A stretch of 64,000 bases of DNA. It comes from Vombatus ursinus (taxonomy: Eukaryota; Chordata; Mammalia; Diprotodontia; Vombatidae). Where the stretch lies: contig NW_020954556.1 of assembly GCF_900497805.2 (NCBI RefSeq), positions 62,408,447 to 62,472,446 of the forward strand. The letters are read 5' to 3'. A model generated the notes under the pieces. That model was not told the origin of the DNA, did not search any database, and worked only from the letters and a program-made list of their open reading frames with translations. Position numbers and translations under genes: made by a program. Below, piece by piece: positions 42,545 through 51,662 of this stretch; the stretch's first letter is position 1; each line of letters opens with the position of its first letter.

Positions 42545-43520
42545 AATTGCAGTCGAAAAGAACCTCACAGGCTACCTCAGCCAACACATACCTGAACAAG
42601 AATCTCTTCTACAAAATACTTCTCCCCACTTCTTTGTGGATGTGGAGGATTACGGGTGTAGAACTCCCCATTTTATCAGGCTTTTTTTGATAAGTCACTT
42701 AGTTTTCTTGACCTGTTTTTTTCCCGTCTTTTATTTTTTATTAGTTAACAAATAATGATTCTCTGGGAGAGAAGGCACAAAGGATACAGAACAAAATGTA
42801 GGTGATTTAAAAAAAAAGATATCCATAAAAATTATTTTTAAACAAAAAATCTCTTCTATATCATTCAAGACAAGGAGTCACCTCGCCCTTGATTAAAGAC
42901 TTCTAGGGAGTGGGAAGCCACTATTTCCTGAGGCTATCTATTCCATTTTTTGGGAAACTCAATTTTTAGTAAGTTTTTCCTTACATCATGCCTAAATCTG
43001 CTTCTCTAAAACTTACACTTATTGTTGCTATTTACATTCTTTGAGGCTAGGCAAAGCAAGCTATTTGAATTAATTCAAATACCTGAAAAGGACTTCCATG
43101 ATTCCTTGAGTATTCTCTAGGCTCCAACAATTGATCCTCATATTATTCCTTATGTGATATCTAAGTGCTTCACCATCCTCGTCATTCTCTTCTGGATGCC
43201 TTCCTGGTTATCAACCAAACTTCCTAAAGTATGGCACCCAGAACTGAACACAACACCGCAGAACTGGTATGACCGAGACGAAGTACAAAAGGGTTATGAT
43301 CTCCCCAATACAGATGCTGCTCCTCCTTCTGCCCTCTGGGACCAGGAAGAACATCCCTACCCATCCTCTAACAGAGCCTAAACTCCCATTAGCTTTCTTA
43401 GCTGCCATAACACACTTTGAACTCATATTGAGCTTGCACTCCACAATTCTATGAGTCCATCCATGGATGGATATCACAAACATCATGTCATCTAATACAT
43501 GCTCTCAATGTCTACTGTGA
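42545..43520 (-). mobile_element. L3/CR1 LINE, antisense, split by an L1 tail
   Basis: Antisense L3 order: 'TTTCCTTACATCATGCC', 'CACCATCCTCGTCATTCTCTTCTGGATGCC', 'GGCACCCAGAACTGAACAC', 'GCCTAAACTCCCATTAGC', 'GAACTCATATTGAGCTTGC'. This is the classic text antisense to CR1-clade ORF2. Frames at 43154-43486 on both strands are products of the fossil. Confidence 0.85.
42612..42848 (+). mobile_element. 5'-truncated L1 3' UTR (237 bp) inserted in L3
   Basis: 'ATTACGGGTGTAGAACTCCCC', 'AATGATTCTCTGGGAGAG', 'AAATGTAGGTGATTTAAAAAA', then an A-rich end. Homologous to 5430-5635. AATCTCTTCTA occurs on both sides (42601-42611 and just after the A-rich end at ~42849), a target-site duplication. Confidence 0.8.
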
Positions 43521-43639
43521 CTGCATTTATATTGTAAAAAAAGTAAGTAGTTTTAAGAATAAAGGAAAGAGCACTTGATTTGAGACTTGATTTCAAGTCC
43601 CAACATCATATGACTGCATGATTGTCAGTCTCAATTCTC

Positions 43640-43655
43640 TCTTCTGTAAAATGTG
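43640..43655. repeat. Target-site duplication, left copy (16 bp, perfect)
   Basis: TCTTCTGTAAAATGTG, identical at 43830-43845. Confidence 0.97.
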
Positions 43656-43829
43656 TTCTGTTTTGTTTTGTTTTGTTTTGTTTTTGCTTTTTGGTGAGGC
43701 AATTGGGGTTAAGTGACTTGTCCAGGGTCACACAGCTAGTTAAGTGTCAAGTGTCTAAGACCAGATTTGAATTCAGGTTCTCCTGACTTCAAGGCCAGAG
43801 CTCTATCCACTGCGCCACTTAGCTGCCCC
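43656..43829 (-). mobile_element. WSINE1-type SINE, antisense, young
   Basis: (GTTTT)n poly-T tail, 'GGTGAGGCAATTGGGG', 'TAAGTGACTTGTCCAGGG', 'CACACAGCTAGTTAAGTGTC', ending 'CACTGCGCCACTTAGCTGCCCC'. Full length with a perfect 16-bp duplication. Confidence 0.97.
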
Positions 43830-44233
43830 TCTTCTGTAAAATGTGTGTGGGAGGAGGAAGAGGATTAGTTTAATCTCCAAGGTTCTTTTAAACTCCAAAA
43901 ATTTTACATAGCAAAGATGCAGCGATAGGCTATTACAGGCCCACTCATGGAAATAAAGTGAATAAAAGTCCAGGAGCAGTTAAGAGTTTAGGGGGCCTGA
44001 AGGACAGCAATGTGGCATAAGGCTGGAAAAATTGATTAGCCTACGTGTGGAGGGTCTGGAACACCAAGATAAGGTTCTAAGACTTTATTCAGTAGCTGTG
44101 GACCTGAAGCAAGTCACAAGGGAATAGATACATAGAAGAGAAGAGGAACAAGGACAGGGGCTTGGTGAACACCTGTGTTAAAAGGAGGAAGACAAACAAG
44201 TAGAGAAGAATGGTTAGAGAGATAGGAGAATAA

Positions 44234-44263
44234 AAATAATAATAATAATAATAATAATAATAT
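44234..44263. repeat. (AAT)n microsatellite
   Basis: About ten AAT units. Confidence 0.95.
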
Positions 44264-44334
44264 GTCAAAGACCTGTAATTCATGGGTTTGGGTTCTCCAT
44301 CCACCTATGAGAGGTCATAACATATAACTTATAT

Positions 44335-44475
44335 TCTCTGAAAACTGCTTGAGGAACAGAAAGGTTGAGTGACAAGACAATGGTCACATGATTACTAATA
44401 ATCAGAGGCAGGATTTGAACTCAGGTCTTCCCAACTCCAAGACCAGCATATTATCCATTATGTCTCAATAGGATA
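44335..44475 (-). mobile_element. MIR, antisense, head part
   Basis: 'GGTTGAGTGACAAGACAATGG', 'GGATTTGAACTCAGGTCTTCCC', 'GACCAGCATATTATCC'. Confidence 0.75.
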
Positions 44476-44552
44476 ATAAAGTATCACAGAAAGCAAGGGA
44501 GAAGAGGAAGGGATCAGTTATGTTCAAGCTTTTTCTTAATGTTTGCATTTCT

Positions 44553-44690
44553 CGGGACAGCTAGGTGGCGCGGTAGATATAGCACCAGCCCTGAAGTCAG
44601 GAGGACCTGAGTTCAAATCCAACCTCAGACCAAACACTTGGGCAAGTCACTTAACCCCAATTGCCCAAAAAAACAAAACAAAAAAAAAAA
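44553..44690 (+). mobile_element. WSINE1-type SINE with internal deletion
   Basis: 'GGACAGCTAGGTGGCGCGG', 'CCCTGAAGTCAGGAGGACC', 'CAGACCAAACACTTGGGC' (the tract encoding ACACTTACTAGCTGTG is missing), 'CTTAACCCCAATTGCCC', A-rich tail. Flanked by GTTTGCATTTCT / GTTTACATTTCT (44541-44552, 44691-44702). Confidence 0.93.
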
Positions 44691-44857
44691 GTTTACATTT
44701 CTTTTCCATTCATTCTATCATTTACTAAAAACAAAACTACACTTTTGCCTATGGTAACAAACTGGGCATTGTATTAGCTATGACCAGTAAGGTCAACAGA
44801 GCAAAACCATAACACTGAACATTAATTAAGCCATTAATGTGCCACACATTCCTTCCA

Positions 44858-44985
44858 CAGAAGGCAATGCATTCAGAACACATGACAATTCGATAGCACT
44901 TTAAGGCTTAAAAAGCCTGGTGCTCACAACAAGCTTTGAGCACTACTCTCCACATTTTACAAATGAGGAAACAAACTCAGAAAGG
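44858..44985 (-). mobile_element. MIR core, antisense
   Basis: 'GATAGCACTTTAAGGC', 'GGTGCTCACAACAAGC', 'CACATTTTACAAATGAGGAAAC'. Confidence 0.6.
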
Positions 44986-45591
44986 ATATGCTAGACAGTC
45001 AACAAGAATTCATTAAGCACCTACTACATGCCAGGCAGTGTGCTAAGTGCCAGGGATACAAAGAAAAGCAAAAGATAGTACCTGCTCTCCAGACTTACAC
45101 TCCAATGACAGAGACAACATGCAAGCAACATGTACAAACAAGATATATAGACCTAAGGATAAATCAGATTTTGTCAACAGACAGAAGGGACCACAGTTAA
45201 GAAAGACTGGTAAAGACCTACTGTAGAAGGTGAGGCTTTAGCTAAGACTTGAAGGAAGCCAGGAAAGCCAGGAGAGGGGTATGGGGAAGGAGAGAGGAGA
45301 GGAAGGACAAAGAAAGAAAAAGAGAGTTGTAGGCATGGTAGGCAGCAAATGAAAATGACCAAAATGGGAGATGGAATGTCTTATTTGAGGAACAGCAAGG
45401 AGATCCACACTGCTAGAGTACATGGGTGTGAGTAAGGTGTTAGAAGACTGGAAAGGGAGGAGGGGGCCAGGGTATGAAAGGCTTTAAAAGCTAAAAAGAA
45501 GATTTTATATTTAATACTGAAGGAACTAGGGAGCAATTGGAGCTTACTGAATAGTCAGTGATATGATCAGTAATTTAGGAGGGAGAAAGGG

Positions 45592-45850
45592 AAGAAGCAG
45601 TTACTATGCACCTATTATGTGCCAGGAACTGTGCTAAATGACTTACAAAAATCTCATTTAATTATCACAAGAAACCTTTGAGGTAAGTACTATTATTATC
45701 CTAATTTTACAACTGAGGAAACTGAGGCAGGCAGAGATTAAGTGACTTACCCAGGGTCACAGAGCTAAGAAGTATCTAAGGATGGATTTGAACTCAGGTT
45801 TTCCTGACTCCAAGGCCAATGCTCTATCCATTACACTACTCTATCCACCT
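45592..45850 (-). mobile_element. MIR, antisense, inserted in L2
   Basis: 'ATGCACCTATTATGTGCCAGG', 'AACCTTTGAGGTAAGTACTATTATTATCC', 'CAACTGAGGAAACTGAGGC', 'CCAGGGTCACAGAGC', 'CCAATGCTCTATCC'. Confidence 0.92.
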
Positions 45851-46119
45851 ACTTGATCTTTAGGAAGACTGATCTGACAAATGACTGGGGTTTGGAATGT
45901 AATGGAGAAAGAACTGAAGCACAGAGACCTATTAACAAACTATTGCAACAGTCCAGGCTTGAGCAGGTGAGGACCTGCACCAGGATAACAGCAGGGTCAG
46001 AAAAAGGAGGGCGAATACAAAAGATCTGGTAATTGATTGGATGAGGTCAGGGAGAGACAATGAGTCAAGGACGACACCTAAACTGTGAGCTTAGGTAACT
46101 AGATGGTGGTAACACACAC

Positions 46120-46141
46120 ACATACACACACACACACACAG
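46120..46141. repeat. (CA)n tract in L2
   Basis: CACACATACACACACACA within the antisense L2. Confidence 0.9.
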
Positions 46142-46474
46142 TAATAGGGAAGCTCAGAAAATGGGAAGGTTTGAGAAAAAAGATAAGTTCGGTTTGCGAC
46201 ATGTTAAATTTAAGATAACTATGAGACATTCAGTTCAAAATACCCAATAGGAAGTTGGAGATGCAAGACTGGAGTTGAGGAGAAAGTCTGGGCCAAACAA
46301 ATCTGAGAATTATCTGCAGAGGGATAATTCTGAATCAGTGGGAGATGATGAGATCACCAAATGAAATAGTCTAGAGGGAGAAGAGAAGAGAACCATAGGG
46401 GAACACCCAGGGCTAATGAATGTGCACTGTACAAAGATCCAGCAAAAGACACTGAGAAGAAATGGTCACACAGA

Positions 46475-47262
46475 TGGGGGGGGAGGGGGGGAGCCAAGAT
46501 GGCGGAGGTAAAGCAGTGACTGTCTTGAGCTCTCTCCCAAAGCCCTCCAAATACCTAAAAAAATGGCTCTAAACAAATTCTAAAGCAGCAGAACCCACAA
46601 AAAGACAGAGTGAAACAAATTTCTAGCCCAAGACAGCCTGGATGGTTGATCGGAGAGGCATATCGCGCCAGGCAGGGAGAGGAGCGCAGCTCGGTGTGGG
46701 CGTGCAGGCCATAGCAAACCAGAAGCAAGCCTCAGAAGACTGAATCGCGGGCAGCTGTGGCAGTTTCCAGACTTCTCAACCCAGGAACGCCAAAGACAAC
46801 GTGGAAGGTCAGTGGGAAAAGTCTGTGATTGGGGTGAGTGAGGAGCTAGGTCTCAGCCACAAGTCTGGAGCGCAGCCCGGGCCGAGGCTTTTTCCTGAGC
46901 TTCCTGCCCACAGACTGAGGGGGAATCAAGTGGCTGATCAGAGGGAGATTGCAGGAATCTCTTTGCCAGGGCTGAGACGGGAATCTCTTCCTTTACCAGT
47001 GCTTGGATCTGGGTCGCAGTTCTGAGGGGTGGTCCTGGGGCTAGGAGGAACGCTGGTGCAGTGGAGCTTGTTGTGGCTGTGGAGAGGAAACACCTTGCCC
47101 CTTATCATACCACCTTGGAAGAACTGAAAATTTACAGGTCCCTAGAAGTACCTCTGAAAACAGCTGTACAAACCCCCGAAGCTTGGGACAGTACACTCTT
47201 CACATTGGAAGCAGACTTTTACCTTAACAAAGAGTTAACAACTCAAGTAATCGGCCGGGATC
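46475..47262 (+). promoter_or_regulatory. HAL1/L1-type 5' UTR
   Basis: The most G+C-rich stretch in the window, with several remaining CpGs ('GGTTGATCGGAGAGG', 'TATCGCGCCAGG', 'GAATCGCGGGC'). L1 5' UTRs carry internal promoters and are methylation targets; this role is inferred. An open 74-codon frame at 46801-47025 is in this UTR and is not thought to be a gene. Confidence 0.65.
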
Positions 47263-48331
47263 ATGAGTAAGCAGTGCAAAAATAGTCAGACTATATTATC
47301 TTACTTTGGTGACAAAGATCAAAATATACAACCAGAAGAAGACAACAAAGCCAAAGCTCCTACATCCAAAGCCTCCAAGAAAAATGTGAATCAGTCCCAG
47401 GCCTTGGAAGAGCTCAAAAGGGATTTTGAGAAGCAAGTAAGAGAAGTAGAGGAAAAACTGAGAGTTTTGCAAGAAAACCATGAAAAACAAGTCAACAGCT
47501 TGCTAAAGGAGACCCAAAAAAATACTAAAGAAAATAACACCTTAAAAAAATAGCTTAACCCAAATGGCAAAAGAGGTCCAAAAAGCCAATGAGGAGAAGA
47601 ATGCCCTAAAAAGCAAAATTGGACAAATGGAAAAGGAAGTCCAAAAGATTACCGAAGAAAATTCTTCCTTAAAAATTAGAATAGAGCAATTGGTAGCTAG
47701 TGACTTTATGAGAAATCAAGACACTGTAAAACAAGTTGAAAAGAATGAAAAATTAGAAAACAATGTGAAATATCTCATTGGAAAAACAACTGACCTGGAA
47801 AATAGATCCAGGAGAGAGAATTTAAAAATTATTGGACTATCTGAAAGCCACGATCAAAAAAAGAGCCTAGACATCATCTTTCAAGAAATTATTAAGGAAA
47901 ACTGTCCTGATATTTTAGAGCCAGAGAGCAAAATAGAAATTGAAAGAATCCACCGATCTCCTCCTGAAAGAGATCCCCAAAGGAAAACTCCTAGGAATAT
48001 TGTAGCCAAATTCCAGAGTTCCCAGGTCAAGGAGAAAATATTACAAGCAGCCAGAAAGAAACAATTCAAGTATTGTGGAAACACAATCAGGATAACACAA
48101 GATTTAGCTGCTTCTACATTAAGGGACCGCAGGGCATGGAATATAATATTCTGAAGGGCAAAGGAGATAGGATTACAACCAAGAATCACCTACCCAGCAA
48201 AACTGAGTATAATCCTTCAGGGGAAAAAATGGTCATTCAGTGAAATAGAGGACTTTCAAGCATTCTTGATGAAAAGACCAGAGTTGAACAGAAAATTTGA
48301 TTTTCAAATACAAGACTCCAGTGGAACATGA
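47263..48331 (+). pseudogene. HAL1 ORF1 (L1 ORF1p-like), inactivated
   Basis: Start ATG gives MSKQCKNSQTILSYFGDKD. A long Lys/Glu-rich coiled coil follows (e.g. ALEELKRDFEKQVREVEEKL), in which heptads are clear over ~150 residues. Next is the RRM domain (NRSRRENLKIIGLSES; RNP-like KIIGL), then the C-terminal domain (CGNTIRITQDLAASTLRDRR, then RITYPAKLSI). In L1 ORF1p these parts give the trimer stalk and RNA binding. Two lesions are visible: a one-base frame change in the A run near 47545-47552, and an in-frame TGA at 48152-48154, which fits CpG decay of CGA. The final stop is at 48329-48331. About 355 codons in all, normal for the family. Confidence 0.88.
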
Positions 48332-48744
48332 AGAGGTAAACAGGAAAGAGAAAATCATAAGAGACTTACTAAGGTTGAACTGTTTATATTCCTGCATGGA
48401 AAGGTGATATTTGTAACTCATGAGACCTTTGTCAGTATTAGGGTAGTTGGAGGGGAAAAAATTAAATGTACATATATATAGATATAGATAGATAAAGGGC
48501 ACAGGGTGAGTTGAAAATGAAGGGGTCATATCTGGAGAATAAAATTAAGGGGTGAGAGACGAATATACTAGGAGAAGAAGAAAGGGAGAGGTAGAACAGG
48601 GTAAATTATACCACAAAAAAAAGAAAAAACAGAAAAGAAAAGGCTCTTACAGTGGAGGGGAAACGGAGGAAGGTGAGAGGAAATGAGTGAATCTTATTCT
48701 CATAGGATTTGACTTAAGGAGGGAATAACATACAAACTCAATTG

Positions 48745-49330
48745 GGTGTGGAAATCTGTCTTACCCTACAGGAAAAAAGTGGGGGAAGGGGACAAGAGAG
48801 TAGGGGAATGATAGAGAGGAGGGCAGATTGGGAAAGGGAGTAATCAGAAGTAAATACTTCTGAGGAGGGACAGGGTCAAAAGAAAGAATAGAATAAATGG
48901 GTGGGCAGGATAGGATTAAGAGAAATAGAGTTAGTTTTTCACAGCATGTCTACTATGGAAGTGTTTTGCATAACTGCACATACATAACCTATATTTAGTT
49001 GCTTGCTTTATCAATGAGGGTGGGTGGGGAGGGAGGGAGGGAGAAAATTTGGAACCCAAAGTTTTAAAAACACATGTTTAAAAAAAATGTTTTCACATGC
49101 AACTGGGAAATAAGAAATACAGGAAATGGGGTACAGAAATCTATCCTGCCCTACCAGAAAACTGAAGGGGAAGGGGATAAGAGAAGGGGGGGAGAGATAG
49201 AAGGGAAGGCAGACTAGGGGAAAAAGTATTTAGAATGCATGCCATCTTGGGGTGTGGTGAGGGGTGAGATGGAGTGAAAATTTGGAACTCAAAATCTTGT
49301 GGAAGTAAATGTTGAAAACAAAAAAATAAA
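48745..49330 (+). repeat. Duplicated 3' UTR block inside HAL1
   Basis: 48745-48855 ('GTGGAAATCTGTCTTACCC', 'GGGGAAGGGGACAAGAGAG', 'GAGGGCAGATTGGG') recurs as 49128-49235 ('GTACAGAAATCTATCCTGCCC', 'GGGAAGGGGATAAGAGAAG', 'GAAGGCAGACTAGGG'). 'GAAAATTTGGAACCCAAAG' (49043) recurs as 'GAAAATTTGGAACTCAAAA' (49275). Two successive 3' UTR ends are thus present. Confidence 0.75.
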
Positions 49331-49351
49331 TAAAAATTACCATAAAAAAAA

Positions 49352-49735
49352 AGACAGATAGGTAGGAGTAGAACAATGTAAGAGCAGCATCACAAAAACT
49401 GAAAGAGAAGATGTTAACAAGGAGAAACAAACAATCAACAGTCTCAAAGGCCACAGAAAGGTGATGAAGGATGAGGTCTGAGAAAAGATCATTAGGTTTG
49501 GTGATTAAGAGATCACTGGTATCTAGGGAGAGAGGAGTTTCATTTAAATTATGAAATCAGAAACTTAACTATAGAGTTAAAAACGGAGTGAAAGGAAAGG
49601 AAGTGGCGGCATTGATAGCAGACAGCCTTCTCAAGGAGTTCGACCAGAGAAGAAAGAAGAGAAACCAAATGATAGCAGAGCTGGATGGATCGAGCCAGGG
49701 TTTTTTGAGGATTGAGGGGAGATGGGCATGCTAGT
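49352..49735 (-). mobile_element. L2 LINE, antisense (continuation beyond HAL1)
   Basis: 'AGGTAGGAGTAGAACAATG', 'CTCAAAGGCCACAGAAAGG', 'GATGAGGTCTGAGAAAAGATCATTAGG', 'CCTTCTCAAGGAGTTCGACC' pick up exactly where the antisense L2 text stops at 46474. Confidence 0.88.
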
Positions 49736-49850
49736 AAATGTCACACAGCTAGTAAATGTCAAAGTGAAGACGACATCAGGTCCTCAGTCTCACAAGTCTA
49801 GCATCCTTTCCATCATGTCCACAACACAAGGAAAAAACATTTGACCTCAG
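49736..49850 (-). mobile_element. MIR head fragment, antisense
   Basis: 'GTCACACAGCTAGTAAATGTC', 'GTCCTCAGTCTCACAAGTC', 'CATCCTTTCCATCATG'. Confidence 0.65.
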
Positions 49851-50050
49851 ACTCAAAAAATCTGCAAAAAAATCTGAATTTCACCTCTGCTACTTAGTAG
49901 TCTATGACCATGGGCAAATCATATTACTTCTCTGAGCCGCAGTTCACTCCTCCAGAAAATAGGAATAGAAATAGGAATATATGAATGTTGTGAGTAAAAT
50001 GCTCTGTAAACCAGAAAGTACAATTGAAATGTGAGCTAATAGTATTTTAT
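49851..50050 (+). mobile_element. MIR, sense
   Basis: 'ACTTAGTAGTCTATGACCATGGGCAAATC', 'TCTGAGCCGCAGTTCACTCC', 'AAAATGCTCTGTAAACC'. Confidence 0.7.
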
Positions 50051-50880
50051 GCCAATACAATTAAGGCTTTCCTTAAACCCTAAATCGTTTTCAACTATCC
50101 TAGAAAATGAAGATATGCTAATTTGCCTTTTTATTCATTAAAAGTTTTATTTTTTTATTTAAATTTGATATTTCAGCAAGTTATTGTGAATAAAAGGAAA
50201 AATATCACAAATACAATAGGCATACTTTAAGTTCTTTTTACCACCTCCTTCCAAAAATATACAAAGGAACAAAAACTTTTATTTCCGATTGATGTATTGA
50301 CCTCTGTCTGGGGTAAATTACTAGGGTCTCAATTCAAAAATAAATGACATGTTTTTAAGCTCATTTTCCCTGTAAATAATTCCTTCAGAAATATTAGTAT
50401 CATTGTCTATGTTGGTTAGAAGCCAATGTTTGCTTTTTCATTGTAGAGTTGACAATGTTTGCAGTCCACTGTTTGACTAAGCATACAAACCCAGTCACAA
50501 ATAAGCAGTGGGTGAATTTTTAATAGCAAATGGAATTCAGTAGTAATGCCTGCTTTCCCCTCCAGCACAATCAATCAGAAATGCATATATGCAGAGTGTT
50601 TCCATCCAGGAGAGAACATCCACCACAATAGAGGGCAAGCTGACAGATCTGGAAACCGTGGCACTTTCTATAAATGAATGGGCTAATAGTAACAAGCAAC
50701 TAATGCTTAGAGGCAACAATGCTTTCTTCAGGTTTTAAAGTGTTAAGCCAAATCACAAAGTATAACATCTGAGCCAGAATTCCTTATGCTTAAGAAGAGA
50801 AATGTCCTGGAAAAAAAAACAAGCTTGTAAACACAAGGTTATCACCTTGTGGAAAATGACAACTAAACTGTAGACCAGAG
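50051..50880. other. Repeat-poor block
   Basis: No repeat recognised. 50390-50760 shows mixed composition and dispersed CAAT, TGTTTGC and ATGCATAT motifs. Candidate conserved non-coding DNA. Confidence 0.35.
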
Positions 50881-50884
50881 AACT

Positions 50885-51320
50885 ACAGACTCTCAAAATT
50901 GAAAGAGACCTTATAGGTCCAATTACACCAATCTAACATCCAGCCTAGAGAGTCCTACGCAGGTAGCTATCCAGACTCTTTTGAAGACCTCCAGTGATAG
51001 GGCATTTATTATGTTATGTGGCAGCCCATTCCAACTGTTGGGCATGTGTAATAGCTAAGAAGTTGCTCTTGATAATGAACCAAAATCTTCCTCCCTGTAA
51101 CTTCCACATATTACTGCTCATTCTGCCCTCTAAGACCAAGTAGAATATATATAATCCCTTTTCTAAATGACAACTCTTCCAATATCAGAAGGCAGTAATC
51201 ATTCCCACTCTCCCACTATTCCTCCTCCCCCACCATTCCTTTAAAGAATCCTTAAACGATATGGTTTCTAATCTCTTCATTGTAGTGGTCACTGTTCTCT
51301 AGATCTACTGCACCTTCAAC
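50885..51320 (-). mobile_element. L3/CR1 LINE 3' region, antisense
   Basis: 'GAAAGAGACCTTATAGGTCC', 'TGGCAGCCCATTCCAACTG', 'CTCATTCTGCCCTCTAAGACCAAG', 'CACTGTTCTCTAGATCTAC'. Confidence 0.82.
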
Positions 51321-51428
51321 AATTCAGCAAATATTTAAGTGTCTACAATCTGAAAGGAAATGTGGTAGTAGTTTTGGACTCAGTCAAAGATGAAACCTAC
51401 TGTGATCTCAGAGAACGTACCAAGCCGT
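51320..51428 (-). mobile_element. L2 3' end, antisense, degenerate
   Basis: 'TTCAGCAAATATTTAAGTGTC' and 'TGTGATCTCAGAGAACGTACC'. Confidence 0.55.
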
Positions 51429-51524
51429 CCTATCCTTTTTTTCCCCCTTTTTTAAGCTTAGATCTTTGATTTTACTGTTGTAGGGAACTCTCTCATGAAG
51501 AAATGCCCTATATCAATTCAGATC

Positions 51525-51662
51525 AGTAAATGTCCTGTAACTTAATAGATTTCGGAAGTTGCCTGGGGCACTGAGAAATAAGGTGACTTTCCCAAGGTCA
51601 AACAGATAGATACACATATCTTCCCAACTCCAAAGCTCTCTCAATTGCCACACTACCTCTTA
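51525..51662 (-). mobile_element. MIR, antisense
   Basis: 'AAATAAGGTGACTTTCCCAAGGTC', 'CTTCCCAACTCCAAAGCTC', 'CCACACTACCTC'. Confidence 0.65.

Larger units (their letters stand above)
43555..43900 (+). mobile_element. MIR3-like SINE, sense, split by WSINE1
   Basis: 'GAGCACTTGATTTGAGAC', 'CTCAATTCTCTCTTCTGTAAAATG' on the left. 'GATTAGTTTAATCTCCAAGG' is the 3' end on the right. Confidence 0.75.
44990..46474 (-). mobile_element. L2 LINE, antisense, 3' terminus into ORF2 (first part)
   Basis: Long orderly antisense L2: 'TTCATTAAGCACCTACTACATGCCAGGC', 'CTCCAGACTTACACTCCAATG', 'TTATTTGAGGAACAGCAAGGAG', 'GGGTATGAAAGGCTTTAAAAGC', 'CTATTGCAACAGTCCAGGC', 'GACATGTTAAATTTAAGATAAC', 'GATGAGATCACCAAATG' (text antisense to the RT core and C-terminal ORF2). 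A MIR at 45592-45850 and the HAL1 at 46475 break it. Frames are extensively degraded. Confidence 0.92.
46475..49351 (+). mobile_element. HAL1 (half-L1) retrotransposon, near full length
   Basis: Starts with a G-rich run and GAGCCAAGATGGCGGAGG, the usual L1 5' UTR start. There is ~0.78 kb of 5' UTR, a single ORF related to L1 ORF1 (47263-48331), then ~1.0 kb of 3' sequence and an A-rich tail, with no endonuclease or reverse transcriptase sequence at all. That layout is the definition of HAL1, a non-autonomous L1 derivative that keeps ORF1 and borrows L1 ORF2p. ACAGAT lies on both sides (46469-46474 and 49352-49357), and the L2 text reads on across it. Alternative: an L1 that lost ORF2 by deletion. 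The clean change to 3' UTR after the ORF1 stop favours HAL1. Confidence 0.87.

Noticed and set aside
43154-43486. Overlapping frames on both strands
   Set aside because: All lie in an antisense L3/CR1 fossil.
46475-46492. G-rich run as a functional G-quadruplex
   Set aside because: It is the 5' extremity of the HAL1; G runs at L1 starts and ends are common and no function can be read from them.
47881-48189. 102-codon minus-strand frame
   Set aside because: Reverse-strand shadow of HAL1 ORF1, which has the real coding signature.
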